Assembly: GCF_019754935.1 (NCBI RefSeq)
Contig: NZ_JAGSOA010000001.1
Location: forward strand, 434,001 to 498,000
Length of the DNA stretch: 64,000 nt
Source: Corynebacterium parakroppenstedtii
GTDB lineage: Bacteria > Actinomycetota > Actinomycetes > Mycobacteriales > Mycobacteriaceae
Direction of reading: 5' to 3'
The translations under genes and the position numbers were made by a program. The stretch's first letter is position 1; every line of letters starts with the position of its first letter. This document shows positions 1 through 8,233 of the stretch, in pieces. The notes below the pieces were generated by a model that did not search any database, was not told the origin of the DNA, and saw nothing but the letters and a program-made list of their open reading frames with translations.

Positions 1-320
1 TGGCCTAGCAGCTGGGGAAGGCTCTTCCCGGTGACGATTCCGAGCTTGGCGGCCTGATACTGGATGATCATGGCCATCAGGTTCGCGGCCGCGAGCACCC
101 ACACCAGTAGATATCCGTAGGTCGCCCCCGAGGAGATATTCGCTGCAACGTTACCAGGGTCCACGTAGGCAATAGCAGCGATGAAGGCTGGGCCCAGCAG
201 GCCGATAAGCCGCTTCGATGAAGGAGATGCCGGTGGCTGTGACACGGGGTCGGACGAACCTGAGGCTGGTTTTCCGGATGGTCGCCGTCCGCTGTGAGAA
301 TCGAGTGATTTCGTCGGCAC
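1..320 (-). CDS. mntH: Nramp-family Mn2+/divalent metal transporter, N-terminal part (runs off the window)
   Basis: Only the N-terminal ~106 codons are present. After a hydrophilic Ser/Pro-rich leader of about 35 residues the frame reads [20 protein letters not shown] followed by [20 protein letters not shown]. The DPGN metal-binding motif of TM1 and the second membrane helix are characteristic of Nramp/MntH proton-coupled Mn2+/Fe2+ importers. The start is uncertain. An in-frame stop lies about 27 bases upstream of the GTG at 320, and there is no ATG between. A good AAGGAG lies further upstream but is followed by GTT/ACG rather than a standard start codon. The lipid-kinase gene lies upstream on the same strand, 113 bases away. 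The family call is secure; the N-terminus is not. Confidence 0.85.
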   Translation of the reverse strand, partial: MPTKSLDSHSGRRPSGKPASGSSDPVSQPPASPSSKRLIGLLGPAFIAAIAYVDPGNVAANISSGATYGYLLVWVLAAANLMAMIIQYQAAKLGIVTGKSLPQLLG

Positions 321-433
321 AGCCTGCTCTGAATCTGACGTAACCTACTCCTTCCGTGAGAGTTTCAGCTTATCGGTTCGGCAGTGCGCCGTCGTAATGT
401 CACACTCTCTCGCGTGGCCTCACGTGCGTGATC

Positions 434-1300
434 TCACGCGGCACATGCCAATGTGTGGGGAACAACAGAGATGGTGATCTCGTCGTACTTAGACAGGCGC
501 ATGACCTCGCCATCCAGTTGGACGTGGGAGTCTTTTTCCAAGATGAAATGCCACCGTTTTTCTCGGTCGGTGTTGTGGAGACCCAATGTGCTTGCGCGGA
601 ACAGGTAGCCGACAAGCATGGCGAGTGTCAGGCTTTTGTGCTTAACGACATCGAATTTCCCGTTTGTTAGCGAAGTGTGGTCACTAATTTTGATAACTTT
701 GCTCATCCTGGGGACATTGGCAAACACCAAATTATCGAATTTTTCCTGGTGGCCTTCGTGAATGATTTTCACAGGCTTCACTGAGAAGAGGTTCCTGAGG
801 ACAATCCAACCCTGATTCCACTTGGTCAAATGCGCCTCAGTGAGTTTTTCTCCGATATGAGGAGTCAGACCGAACCCGATATAGGAATGCGCATAACGCT
901 CAAGATTATCTTTTCCAGTACTAACCAATTTAAGGACATCGATATCCGTATAATCACTGGTAATAATGCGATGCGCTAATGTCTTACCATTACTCAGCGC
1001 GTGATAATGATCGTTTGCATTACCGCTCGGCAAGATAGCAGTGCGAATGTGGTCGTGGGGATAACGCATAACGCCATTGACTACTTCGTTATACGTTCCG
1101 TCACCGCTGGAGCAAGCGATAACATGAATGTTCTCGGATTCTTTGGTGATCTGAGCGGCTAACTTCTCGGCATGACCCGGATATTTCGTGGCTACGACAG
1201 TGACCTCAAAGAGTCCCTCCAGCTGATCAGCCAACCGTCGTGCGCGTGTTTCGCTGTCACCTGTCGAGTGGGGATTAAAGAGGATTGTTACTGGTGTCAT
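434..1300 (-). CDS. Diacylglycerol/lipid kinase family protein (DagK/YegS-like)
   Basis: This 288-residue cytosolic protein begins MTPVTILFNPHSTGDSETRA, the first beta strand and glycine-containing loop of the DAGK catalytic domain. It continues with SSGDGTYNEVVNGVM, a variant of the usual GGDGTxNEV nucleotide-binding motif in which the first Gly is Ser. PSGNANDHYHAL then stands where family members have a GTGND-like motif. The C-terminal beta domain ends with a typical HVQLDGEV substrate-lobe segment. Members phosphorylate diacylglycerol or related lipids with ATP, but the true lipid cannot be told from sequence. The ATG at 1300 follows AGAAAAG. The gene is divergent from the YkvI-family gene and upstream of mntH on the same strand. 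The altered glycine motif and somewhat short length leave some doubt about full activity. Confidence 0.8.
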   Translation of the reverse strand: MTPVTILFNPHSTGDSETRARRLADQLEGLFEVTVVATKYPGHAEKLAAQITKESENIHVIACSSGDGTYNEVVNGVMRYPHDHIRTAILPSGNANDHYHALSNGKTLAHRIITSDYTDIDVLKLVSTGKDNLERYAHSYIGFGLTPHIGEKLTEAHLTKWNQGWIVLRNLFSVKPVKIIHEGHQEKFDNLVFANVPRMSKVIKISDHTSLTNGKFDVVKHKSLTLAMLVGYLFRASTLGLHNTDREKRWHFILEKDSHVQLDGEVMRLSKYDEITISVVPHTLACAA

Positions 1301-1456
1301 ATCTTTTCTGTCGTCGTCGTTTGGAGATTATTTCGGTCATTCATCCTGCCGGCGTGAGGCTTCACCAATAGTAGATCCTCCCAAAGAGTGGGCGAGAACA
1401 ACAACCCATAGGTAGGCTTAACAGAACTGTTGCCCCATGATCGAATAGGACTTTTC

Positions 1457-2713
1457 ATGAGACAGAGTATGGCTGTCGCCATGGCATTTGTAGGCCTCCT
1501 GGTTGGTGCCGGTTTCGCCACTGGTAAAGAAATGCTCCAGTACTTCATCGCCTTCGGGTCAATTGGCCTGGTAGGAGTGGTGATCACTGGAACACTCATG
1601 GCTATTTTCGGGTGGGTTGTTCTGCAGGTCGGAAGTTATTTCCTTGCCGACGAACACGGGCATGTTTTTAAAAACATTGCACACCCACGAGTATCACGAA
1701 TTTTGGACCTCTGTGTCTCCGCAACCATGGTGACCATGGGCATGATGATGCTGGCTGGAGCAGGCTCCAGCGTGAAGCAAACCTTCGGTTTACCCACATG
1801 GCTGGGTTCTGCTGGGTTAGCGATCATCGTGTATTTCGTCTGTTTCCTTGACGCCGAAAAGGTATCCAACATCATCGGTATTGTGACCCCACTAATGATC
1901 GTTGCCGTCATCATTCTTTTCATATGGTCACTCGTTCACGTTCCTGACGACTTTTCCTTTAGCGCAGCGAGCGAACTCGGTAAAAAAGAAGCCGCACCTG
2001 TGTCACCGTGGTGGTGGTCAGCTATCAACTGTGCCGGCATGACCTTGATGTGCGCGATCGGAATGTCACTTGTCATCGGCGGTACTCACACTAAGCTTCG
2101 CGACGTTGGTATCGGTGGCCTTATCGGTGGCTCGATTATCGGAATCATGATGTTGATGGAGACGGTCACGCTCTTCATCAACGTTAAAGATGCCGGCGGA
2201 AAAGATATTCCGATGGCGTCGGTTACCCACGCTATTAACCCTGCCGCCGGTATTATCCTTCAGATCATTATTCTGATCATGATTTTTAATACCGCGTTAG
2301 GCGATTTTTACGCCTTCTCACGGCGTATCGACGTTGCCCTTCCCACCCATCCGAAGATTAACCTCGCCGTTATTCTGACTGTGTGCTGGGCAATTAGTTT
2401 GTTCGGTTTCGGCCCGTTGATTCAGGTTGTTTTCCCCATTCTGGGATACTTGGGAACGTTCGTCGGAATCGTGTTTATTGCATGGCGTATTCGCTGGAGC
2501 CGATTGATCCGCGGCGAAAAGGAACGCCGTAACCGAATTCGACAGCTCACCCACCTGTATATCCACCCCAATATCGCTGTGGATAGCACGATGGAACTGA
2601 ATCACGAGCTCGAGGGTTCCGACGCTAATAGTGAGAAACTTTTCGCAACGGTTGCCCAAGAGGAACGTCGGAAATTAGATCCCGATGCAACACTGCATAA
2701 AGAGGATCGCTAA
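1457..2713 (+). CDS. YkvI-family membrane protein, paralogue 1
   Basis: This 418-residue polytopic protein starts MRQSMAVAMAFVGLLVGAGF, the N-terminal signature of COG3949/YkvI membrane proteins (GAGFATGKE then QYF). About ten hydrophobic helices follow, and the protein ends in a charged cytosolic tail of ~75 residues. I chose the ATG at 1457 because AGGA lies six bases upstream and because it aligns with the starts of the three paralogues at 39.9-45.6 kb; an earlier in-frame start at 1430 lacks this support. Its tail differs from the other three and lacks their RFTSKQ motif. The family's function is not established; a secondary transporter of small solutes is an inference from topology. It is divergent from the lipid kinase and overlaps the stop of the next gene (opposite strand) by four bases. 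Confidence 0.82.
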   Translation: MRQSMAVAMAFVGLLVGAGFATGKEMLQYFIAFGSIGLVGVVITGTLMAIFGWVVLQVGSYFLADEHGHVFKNIAHPRVSRILDLCVSATMVTMGMMMLAGAGSSVKQTFGLPTWLGSAGLAIIVYFVCFLDAEKVSNIIGIVTPLMIVAVIILFIWSLVHVPDDFSFSAASELGKKEAAPVSPWWWSAINCAGMTLMCAIGMSLVIGGTHTKLRDVGIGGLIGGSIIGIMMLMETVTLFINVKDAGGKDIPMASVTHAINPAAGIILQIIILIMIFNTALGDFYAFSRRIDVALPTHPKINLAVILTVCWAISLFGFGPLIQVVFPILGYLGTFVGIVFIAWRIRWSRLIRGEKERRNRIRQLTHLYIHPNIAVDSTMELNHELEGSDANSEKLFATVAQEERRKLDPDATLHKEDR

Positions 2714-4650
2714 AGCCACAGCTCTTCGACCATCGCGATGGCATCTTTGTCATGGCGGTGGCGTAGCCGAGCAACGATCCTGCGGCGCGGTGCATCGGGT
2801 GCTAGCCCGAGGTATTCCGCAACCAAGCTTTCACACGCTTTATCAATCGTGTTTCCAGTCTCACCGCCGAGGTCGTCGATGCGGTGAGCAATCTCATCAT
2901 GGGAAATTCCCATGTAATTGGCCAGATTGACCATGGTGATAGACCGGCTCTCTGGGCCCAGCCCTACCCCACCGGCATGAAGTGGATTGGGTGTATCTCC
3001 TGGTTCTTCGCGTTCGGCAGAGACTTCATCCTCAAGGAGGAACGGAGCGCGCGGTGCTGCCGGTTCAATGCGGAAATACGTGCCGTTCCCGAAGTCCATC
3101 CAAATGCGTTCGCCCTCTGTGATTCCTTGCGCGAGAAGAAGCCGTCGGATCGATCCCGTTGTGGTGCCTGTCGCGTTCCAGGTGACGGATTGATCGCCGT
3201 CGTCGCTGGGAATGTGCCGAGGTTGCCCCAGGCGCAATTTGAGTAGCAGGGCGATACCGGCGGGGACTCCGGTTCCGCTGCCCCGCATGTGGTCATGGTT
3301 CACGATGACGAGGTATTGCCACCGGCCATTGCGCCAATAAAGTCCCCGAGAATCCTCGGGCTGCCGGTGGGGTTCTACATCGTCGTTCCGTCGGCTCACA
3401 ATTCCATCATCCAGACGGAATTCACCAGAACTGGCATATGAACGAATCGACGACGCTGATACCCCGAACTTTGTTGTTCCTTCAGAGATGAGATCATCAA
3501 GATCCGCCGACGCATCGCCTACACGGGAACCAATAAAGTCACGGATGGAAATGAACTCTTCCAGCCCCCACTCCCGTAAAGCGATCTTGGTTTTGCTAAT
3601 CCGGATAATTGAGTCTTCAGAATAAGCAGCATTTGCCAAACTACGGGCCTGGCCGATGCCCCACATATGCGCAATCTCATCAAGGGAAAGAGGATGGCCG
3701 GCAACATCGAGGGCAGATTGAATGCGGTTTACCGCGGTTGTCGGATTCGCCACCACGTGGTCGCCAATAATGGCGGCACCACAGCCCTCGAGCCACTTGA
3801 TCAGGTCGTCCTCCGGAACATGGCTGATGCGCTGAATATCTTTAAAAGCGACGACACCGTATTTGTCGGTCATATCATCGAGTAACTCTGTCGTCTTCTT
3901 TTGGCATTCGCCGAAGCTAGGAAAACATACCCACCCTTGTTCGACAGTAAAACGATCGTCCAAAACATCGAGTATTTTCCACAAGGGCGCTTCCCAACCG
4001 TGCAAAGTTCGTTCGAGTTCTGGGTATTTCTGGGAAAGCGCCTTCACTGTGCCGACGGGATACGCATGATACCGCATTGCGGCAAGGAGGTTGGCGACGG
4101 GACCTCGCGATATGGATTCACTGATCGTCGAATCCAGTCCCGCCAAAATTTGACGAATACGCTCCCGGGTTACGCCGACCGCGTGGCCAATGTTCTCTAG
4201 CGTTTCTCCATGGCCATCCCCGTAGCGTCGATACAGTATTTCCTGCTCTCGGTCAGAAAACTGTACGAAGATGGTTTCCAGCAGGCGGGCAGCGCGTTCC
4301 GCAGGTGGGATGCCGATGGCCCACGAATGAGACATCCCGACAGAAGAAGACAAAGCGTTGTCAACGGCTTCGTTGATGTACGTCGGCGCATCACGATAGC
4401 GGTCAACTACGCCGCGAAGGGACCCTTCCATGGCAGCGAGATAAGAAACAATATCCAGCGCAGTGCGTGATTCATCAGGCGATTCGTCATCCTGTCCCTG
4501 CCTGGCGAATGTTTCATAGTCGGAGGAAAACAGTAAAGGCGAGGCTTCACTGGAATCATCGTCGGCATAAAAGGTATCGCCCAGACGACTAGATGCATGA
4601 CCGAGCTGGTCGACGTGAGTTTCGTCGGAAAGGTTATCTTTATCGTTCAT
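2710..4650 (-). CDS. Sigma-70 region 4 / HARE-HTH-like DNA-binding protein
   Basis: A 646-residue soluble protein. Residues ~131-170 (FSDREQEILYRRYGDG, then ENIGHAVGVTRERIRQIL) are a clear sigma-70 region 4 helix-turn-helix with the terminal RERIRQIL helix. No region 2 core-binding segment is visible, so it is probably not a complete sigma factor. The middle contains winged-helix-like repeats (for example PLSLDEIAHMWG, then IRISKTKIALREWG) reminiscent of HARE-HTH domains found with such sigma-like proteins. The N-terminal ~65 residues are acidic and low in complexity. The start at 4650 has AAAGG about six bases upstream; an earlier in-frame start at 4689 lacks this. It is a likely transcription regulator or nucleic-acid-sensing protein, and the targets are unknown. 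Its stop overlaps that of the convergent YkvI gene. Confidence 0.7.
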   Translation of the reverse strand: MNDKDNLSDETHVDQLGHASSRLGDTFYADDDSSEASPLLFSSDYETFARQGQDDESPDESRTALDIVSYLAAMEGSLRGVVDRYRDAPTYINEAVDNALSSSVGMSHSWAIGIPPAERAARLLETIFVQFSDREQEILYRRYGDGHGETLENIGHAVGVTRERIRQILAGLDSTISESISRGPVANLLAAMRYHAYPVGTVKALSQKYPELERTLHGWEAPLWKILDVLDDRFTVEQGWVCFPSFGECQKKTTELLDDMTDKYGVVAFKDIQRISHVPEDDLIKWLEGCGAAIIGDHVVANPTTAVNRIQSALDVAGHPLSLDEIAHMWGIGQARSLANAAYSEDSIIRISKTKIALREWGLEEFISIRDFIGSRVGDASADLDDLISEGTTKFGVSASSIRSYASSGEFRLDDGIVSRRNDDVEPHRQPEDSRGLYWRNGRWQYLVIVNHDHMRGSGTGVPAGIALLLKLRLGQPRHIPSDDGDQSVTWNATGTTTGSIRRLLLAQGITEGERIWMDFGNGTYFRIEPAAPRAPFLLEDEVSAEREEPGDTPNPLHAGGVGLGPESRSITMVNLANYMGISHDEIAHRIDDLGGETGNTIDKACESLVAEYLGLAPDAPRRRIVARLRHRHDKDAIAMVEELWL

Positions 4651-5174
4651 AGGGACCTTTCTCGCGCGTGGATGCATGTCAATGCGCACTCACTACCGGT
4701 CGATGCATGCCCACTACCTGCCAATACCGTCGAAAAGACCGGTTTCCTTACAGCCTAATCCCCCGACGCTGCTCGAGCAGCATAAGAGCGGGCGAACTGT
4801 ACAGGAAACCCCTCCGCGAAGAGGTATCGATTCAGGCCGATGCACTTCACAACAGCGATCAATGAGGGTAACCCTAACCATTTTTAAAGTTTTAAGCTAA
4901 GCCCAAAGGTAATTTGGTCACCAAAGAGGTCCTACCCGGGTTAACAGATTAATATTATTTAACTTAGCACAATCGCTTGCAGTCGCTCCCATGTTAGGTT
5001 ACTGTCTAACTTGAATCTGTTTTGTTAAACCTAACTTATTAGCAATACCGGTTCAACCTTATCCATCCTGACATCGGCCGTTAAACACTAGGGCCACCCC
5101 GCACTATTCCCACTACGGCAGTAAAACTCCCGGAGGACTCACAGCGATGCCTCATAAGATAGAAAGACCTAATC
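4651..5174. promoter_or_regulatory. AT-rich divergent intergenic region upstream of the siderophore operon, with iron-box-like inverted repeat
   Basis: About 520 bases without a convincing protein gene separate the sigma-like regulator (minus) from the siderophore operon (plus). The part from ~4880 to 5060 is clearly richer in A+T than its surroundings. It contains GTTAGGTT at 4993-5000 and its exact inverse AACCTAAC at 5028-5035, with further GTTAG/CTAAC copies between. TTAGGTTA is the half-site sequence of DtxR iron boxes in corynebacteria, but no single 19-bp full box is present. The call is therefore a candidate iron-regulated promoter region rather than a defined operator. The strong ribosome-binding sequence CGGAGGA sits at 5131-5137. 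Confidence 0.45.
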
Positions 5175-5182
5175 ATGGGTAA
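5147..5182 (+). CDS. Possible 11-codon upstream reading frame (MPHKIERPNHG)
   Basis: An ATG at 5147 lies nine bases after a strong GGAGGA and opens an 11-codon frame that stops at 5182, eight bases inside the start region of the siderophore-interacting gene. That gene has only a weak site of its own (GAAAG). Either this is a small leader whose translation is coupled to the next gene, or it is the true N-terminus and a one-base indel in the CATGGGTAA stretch separates it from the body of the protein. Nothing else supports it as an independent peptide. Confidence 0.25.
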   Translation: MPHKIERPNHG

Positions 5183-6249
5183 GGGGTTTCAGGGCGCCAT
5201 ACTTCGTCTGATGGGCGTGGAAGAACACTATGCACACGTAATCGGGAAGAGTCCGATAACGGACTCTATGTTGCAAATCGATTTCGTATGCCCAAACCTG
5301 CTCGAAGAGGGTGGCGAAGCGCCTTCCTCCTGGGTACGAGCATGGTTCCCCGATCCAGATGGCGGAAATAGACTCTTCCAGCGCGCCTACACGCTTATTA
5401 ATACTTACCCCGAGCAGGGGAAATTTTCCCTTGCCTTCTTGATCCACGACCCCGCCGGACCAGCCGCAATATGGGCTCAGCAAGCACAAATCGGCGATGA
5501 ATTAACGATTCAACGAATGGGGGGGAGGCTACACCCCCAGCGAGCCAAATCCCGAAGGTTACCTCTTTCTAGGTGACGCGGCTTCCTGGCCCGCAATTTC
5601 TTCGATTGTTTCATCGCTTCCCGATGAAGTTCCAGTTGAAGTTGTCATGGAAATGCACCGTGACTCTGACCGTGAACTTCCCTTTCCCTCGCGACCTCAG
5701 ATGAGGATCACATGGGTACCCAGCAGAGCAGATGATCGCGCGTTGCTCAATGCGCTACAAAACCATGATTATCGCGGATGGCACACTTGGGTCGCGGCTG
5801 AAATGAAAGCCACCCGGCTAGTCCGTTCGAATCTGCGCAGTTTGCACGATCAAAATCGTTCCACCATGCACGCCACAGCGTACTGGGTCCGTGGCCGAGC
5901 CATGGGTAGGAAACTAGACGTTCCTTCGGAAGAAAACCCTTCATCGGAGAGCCGAGTAACGACGCCAAATGCTCGCGTCTCGGCTGCTCCCGAAACCGAT
6001 AGCGCGTCGGCTCCATCACACGACCCTCTTCACAACACGGATCTGAGCCACAGCCACCCGCAAAACCAATTCGAAGGCGTTGGCTCACCTACGACCGATG
6101 CCACAGGCACTTCTCAGTCTAATGATTCCACCACCCTCGAGGTGAACCAACCGAACTCGCTCCCCAAGACACGTGTAACCCTCATCGCCTGTGGAATTGC
6201 CGCTGCGCTCATAACTACCGTACTTCTGCTGCACCACAAGGTGCACTGA
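5175..6249 (+). pseudogene. Siderophore-interacting FAD protein (SIP/ViuB-like), frameshifted at a G7 tract, with C-terminal membrane anchor
   Basis: The first part (to ~5525) encodes the FAD-binding lobe: GKGFQGAILRL, then RAYTLINTYPEQGKFSLAFL and IHDPAGPAAIWAQQAQIGDE. This matches siderophore-interacting ferric reductases that release iron from imported siderophores. At 5519-5525 a run of seven G follows; reading straight through reaches a stop at 5576. Removing one G restores the family sequence GGGYTPSEPNPEGYLFLGDA in the +1 frame, which continues open to 6249. That second frame contains the NAD(P)H-lobe segment, then ~75 Ser/Pro/Asp-rich residues, then a hydrophobic helix (VTLIACGIAAALITTVLLLH) near the C-terminus, unusual for this soluble family. 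The gene is broken as read; phase variation, mutation or sequence error are possible. It is first in an iron operon. Confidence 0.75.
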
Positions 6250-6269
6250 CTGTCCCATTGGAGAATCCC

Positions 6270-7199
6270 ATGACATCAGAACCCTCCTCTCCTCATGATC
6301 ACGAGTTACCTGCAGACCAGGATCCCGAGGTACCTCACAGATCCTCTGACCAAAGACTTCGCTTCTCCCCTGCCATAACTATTGCAGCCTTCATCGTGGC
6401 GCTGGCATGCCTCGTTACTGCCGTAGCGGCTGTGACAATGGCGGTTCACTCAAACCGACAAGCCCAACGATCCGACGAACGCGTCGCTGAACTCGTCGAT
6501 GCCATTGAATATGGTGGCGATTCGAGCGTGGACCCCAGTACCAGCAATACTGCCCGTAGTTCGTCGAAAAAGACGAATAAAAAGAAAACCAGCGCTACAC
6601 CTAAAGGTGGAGATAAGGCCAAGGCCGCGGATACCGCCAAGGGTGGTAACAAAGCCAAAGCTGCTGATACTGCCAAGGGCCAAAATAAAGCCCAGAACGC
6701 TAAGGCCGCAGACGGCGCTGCTTCGCGGGGTGGCTCCAACAACCACGGAAATAGCAACAACCACGACGGGAAAAAGTCTGATAATCACCAGAACGAAGCG
6801 CCTGCAGCTGAGGACAAGAGTATTCCTGAGCCCACAGCGGACGAGTTATTGCACAGTGTTCTAGCAGCGTCGGATGATTCTTTGAGTTCATCGGAGCGCT
6901 ATTTCTATGCCACTGACGGTGCAGCAGCTGGTCCTACTCTGGATGAGGTCGCTCGTATCCGAGCTTCAGCCGCACCGCCCGCAGGAGCAGAAGACGTAAT
7001 TGGTGGATTGAGCTACGAAGTTAGCGACATTGTCACCAAGGGAGACACCGCAACGGCCAAGATCACCCTAGTTTTCCCTGGTGGATGGGGAAAATGGGAC
7101 TACCCGAATTCCGAGTTTAAGTACGTCGATGGAACATGGAAGCTGCAGAAATCGTCGGTGTGCAACCTCGCTAAGGCCGCATGGATTGGGTGCTACTGA
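6270..7199 (+). CDS. Membrane-anchored Lys/Ala-repeat protein of the siderophore operon
   Basis: I do not recognise this 309-residue protein. It has a short acidic N-terminus and one membrane helix at ~residues 34-60 (AITIAAFIVALACLVTAVAA). An extracytoplasmic low-complexity region follows with repeats of the type KAKAADTAKGGN, then a Gly/Asn/His-rich linker. The compact C-terminal domain of ~110 residues ends WKLQKSSVCNLAKAAWIGCY, with two cysteines. That domain resembles the small NTF2/DUF4878-like folds of actinobacterial envelope proteins, but this is only an impression. The ATG at 6270 has GGAG at a good distance; the TTG at 6258 is less likely. It lies 20 bases after the siderophore-interacting gene and its stop overlaps the start of the binding lipoprotein (TGATG), so it is cotranscribed and probably coupled. 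Confidence 0.7.
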   Translation: MTSEPSSPHDHELPADQDPEVPHRSSDQRLRFSPAITIAAFIVALACLVTAVAAVTMAVHSNRQAQRSDERVAELVDAIEYGGDSSVDPSTSNTARSSSKKTNKKKTSATPKGGDKAKAADTAKGGNKAKAADTAKGQNKAQNAKAADGAASRGGSNNHGNSNNHDGKKSDNHQNEAPAAEDKSIPEPTADELLHSVLAASDDSLSSSERYFYATDGAAAGPTLDEVARIRASAAPPAGAEDVIGGLSYEVSDIVTKGDTATAKITLVFPGGWGKWDYPNSEFKYVDGTWKLQKSSVCNLAKAAWIGCY

Positions 7200-8221
7200 T
7201 GACCGGCTCCTCTACGAATACGACAAGTAATCGCAGGTTCCTGGTTTTAGTTTTCGCGACTCTCGCGAGCATTTCTTTGCTCTGCATCGCGCTTAGCGGC
7301 TGTTCCAGCCACTCAGACAATGACGCGTCGGGAAGTAACGGAAAAGTCAAAGTCGAGCATGCCTACGGAAGCTCTGACCTCCCTAAGGATCCTAAATCGG
7401 TTGTTTCCCTAGCGCCCGGCTATACCGACGCCCTGCTTGCTCTAGGCCATCAGCCCAAGGCAATAACGGCCTTCGCAGGTTTCCCTAGCGCAGTCCTTCC
7501 CTGGGAGGAGGGGAAACTCAAGCTAAAGCCAGAGGGCGAAACAGCAGAGATGAAGATGATGAATCCCTCCGACGTTCCTCTGGAAAAAATTGCGTCAAAT
7601 AAGCCGGATGCCGTATTCGCCAGTTCAATGGCAACTGACCAAGGAATATACGACCAACTGAGTGAGATTGCACCAACTGTTGCGGCTTTGAATAAACCGC
7701 CCAAACTCGACGACTGGGTAGAACAAACCAAACTCGTCGGCAAAATCTACGGTGAAACCGATAAAGCGGAGCAGGCCATCAACGACGTTGATAAAGACCT
7801 GAAAGCTATTTCTGATAAGTATCCCAAATCTAAGGGCGCTACCGTAGCCGTCGCTTTATTCGGTGGGCCAAACAATATTCAGGTTGTGACAGACCCGAAC
7901 GACGTAACGATGAAAGCGCTCAGCCACCTTGGCTTAGAGATTCCAGATCAACTAAAGAATCTTGGTGGCGGAGAAGGCGGAGTTCAGGGCCGTCTCTCTA
8001 TGGAAAACATTGATAAGTTGGACGCCGACATTATCATTGTCAGCTCCATGGGAACCACGGATTCACTAGAGAATTCCCCGCAATGGAAAAACCTCAAAGC
8101 CGTAAAAGCGGGTCGGGTCATTAAGCCAGATGTCGCAGGTGTAACGGCTTTCCGCGTGCCCACTATTCTTTCCATCCCTTACGCCGTCAACCTAATCCAA
8201 CCTGCACTGGAAAAACTCTAG
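7199..8221 (+). CDS. Iron-siderophore ABC transporter substrate-binding lipoprotein (FecB/FhuD-like)
   Basis: A 340-residue secreted lipoprotein. A basic n-region, a hydrophobic helix and the lipobox LSGC place the lipidated Cys at about residue 35. The mature part has the two-lobed type III periplasmic binding fold of iron-siderophore receptors: VVSLAPGYTDALLALGHQPK, then DVPLEKIASNKPDAVFASSM, a long connecting helix, and a C-terminal lobe with LDADIIIVSSMG. It would capture ferric siderophore at the membrane for an ABC permease not present in the window. The ATG at 7199 overlaps the previous stop as TGATG; an upstream ATG at 7181 lies within the previous gene and is less likely. The partnership with a siderophore-interacting reductase supports iron uptake; the ligand is unknown. 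Confidence 0.85.
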   Translation: MTGSSTNTTSNRRFLVLVFATLASISLLCIALSGCSSHSDNDASGSNGKVKVEHAYGSSDLPKDPKSVVSLAPGYTDALLALGHQPKAITAFAGFPSAVLPWEEGKLKLKPEGETAEMKMMNPSDVPLEKIASNKPDAVFASSMATDQGIYDQLSEIAPTVAALNKPPKLDDWVEQTKLVGKIYGETDKAEQAINDVDKDLKAISDKYPKSKGATVAVALFGGPNNIQVVTDPNDVTMKALSHLGLEIPDQLKNLGGGEGGVQGRLSMENIDKLDADIIIVSSMGTTDSLENSPQWKNLKAVKAGRVIKPDVAGVTAFRVPTILSIPYAVNLIQPALEKL

Positions 8222-8233
8222 TCAGCCAAGGTA

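Noticed and set aside
6600-6720. Possible DNA repeat array (CRISPR-like) in the Lys/Ala gene
   Set aside because: Repeats are in frame, imperfect and encode peptide repeats; no spacers of even length and no cas genes in the window.
6450-6788. Two long minus-strand frames opposite the Lys/Ala-repeat protein
   Set aside because: They arise from the repeat composition (Lys/Ala codons read backwards as Leu/Phe/Ala); no independent support.
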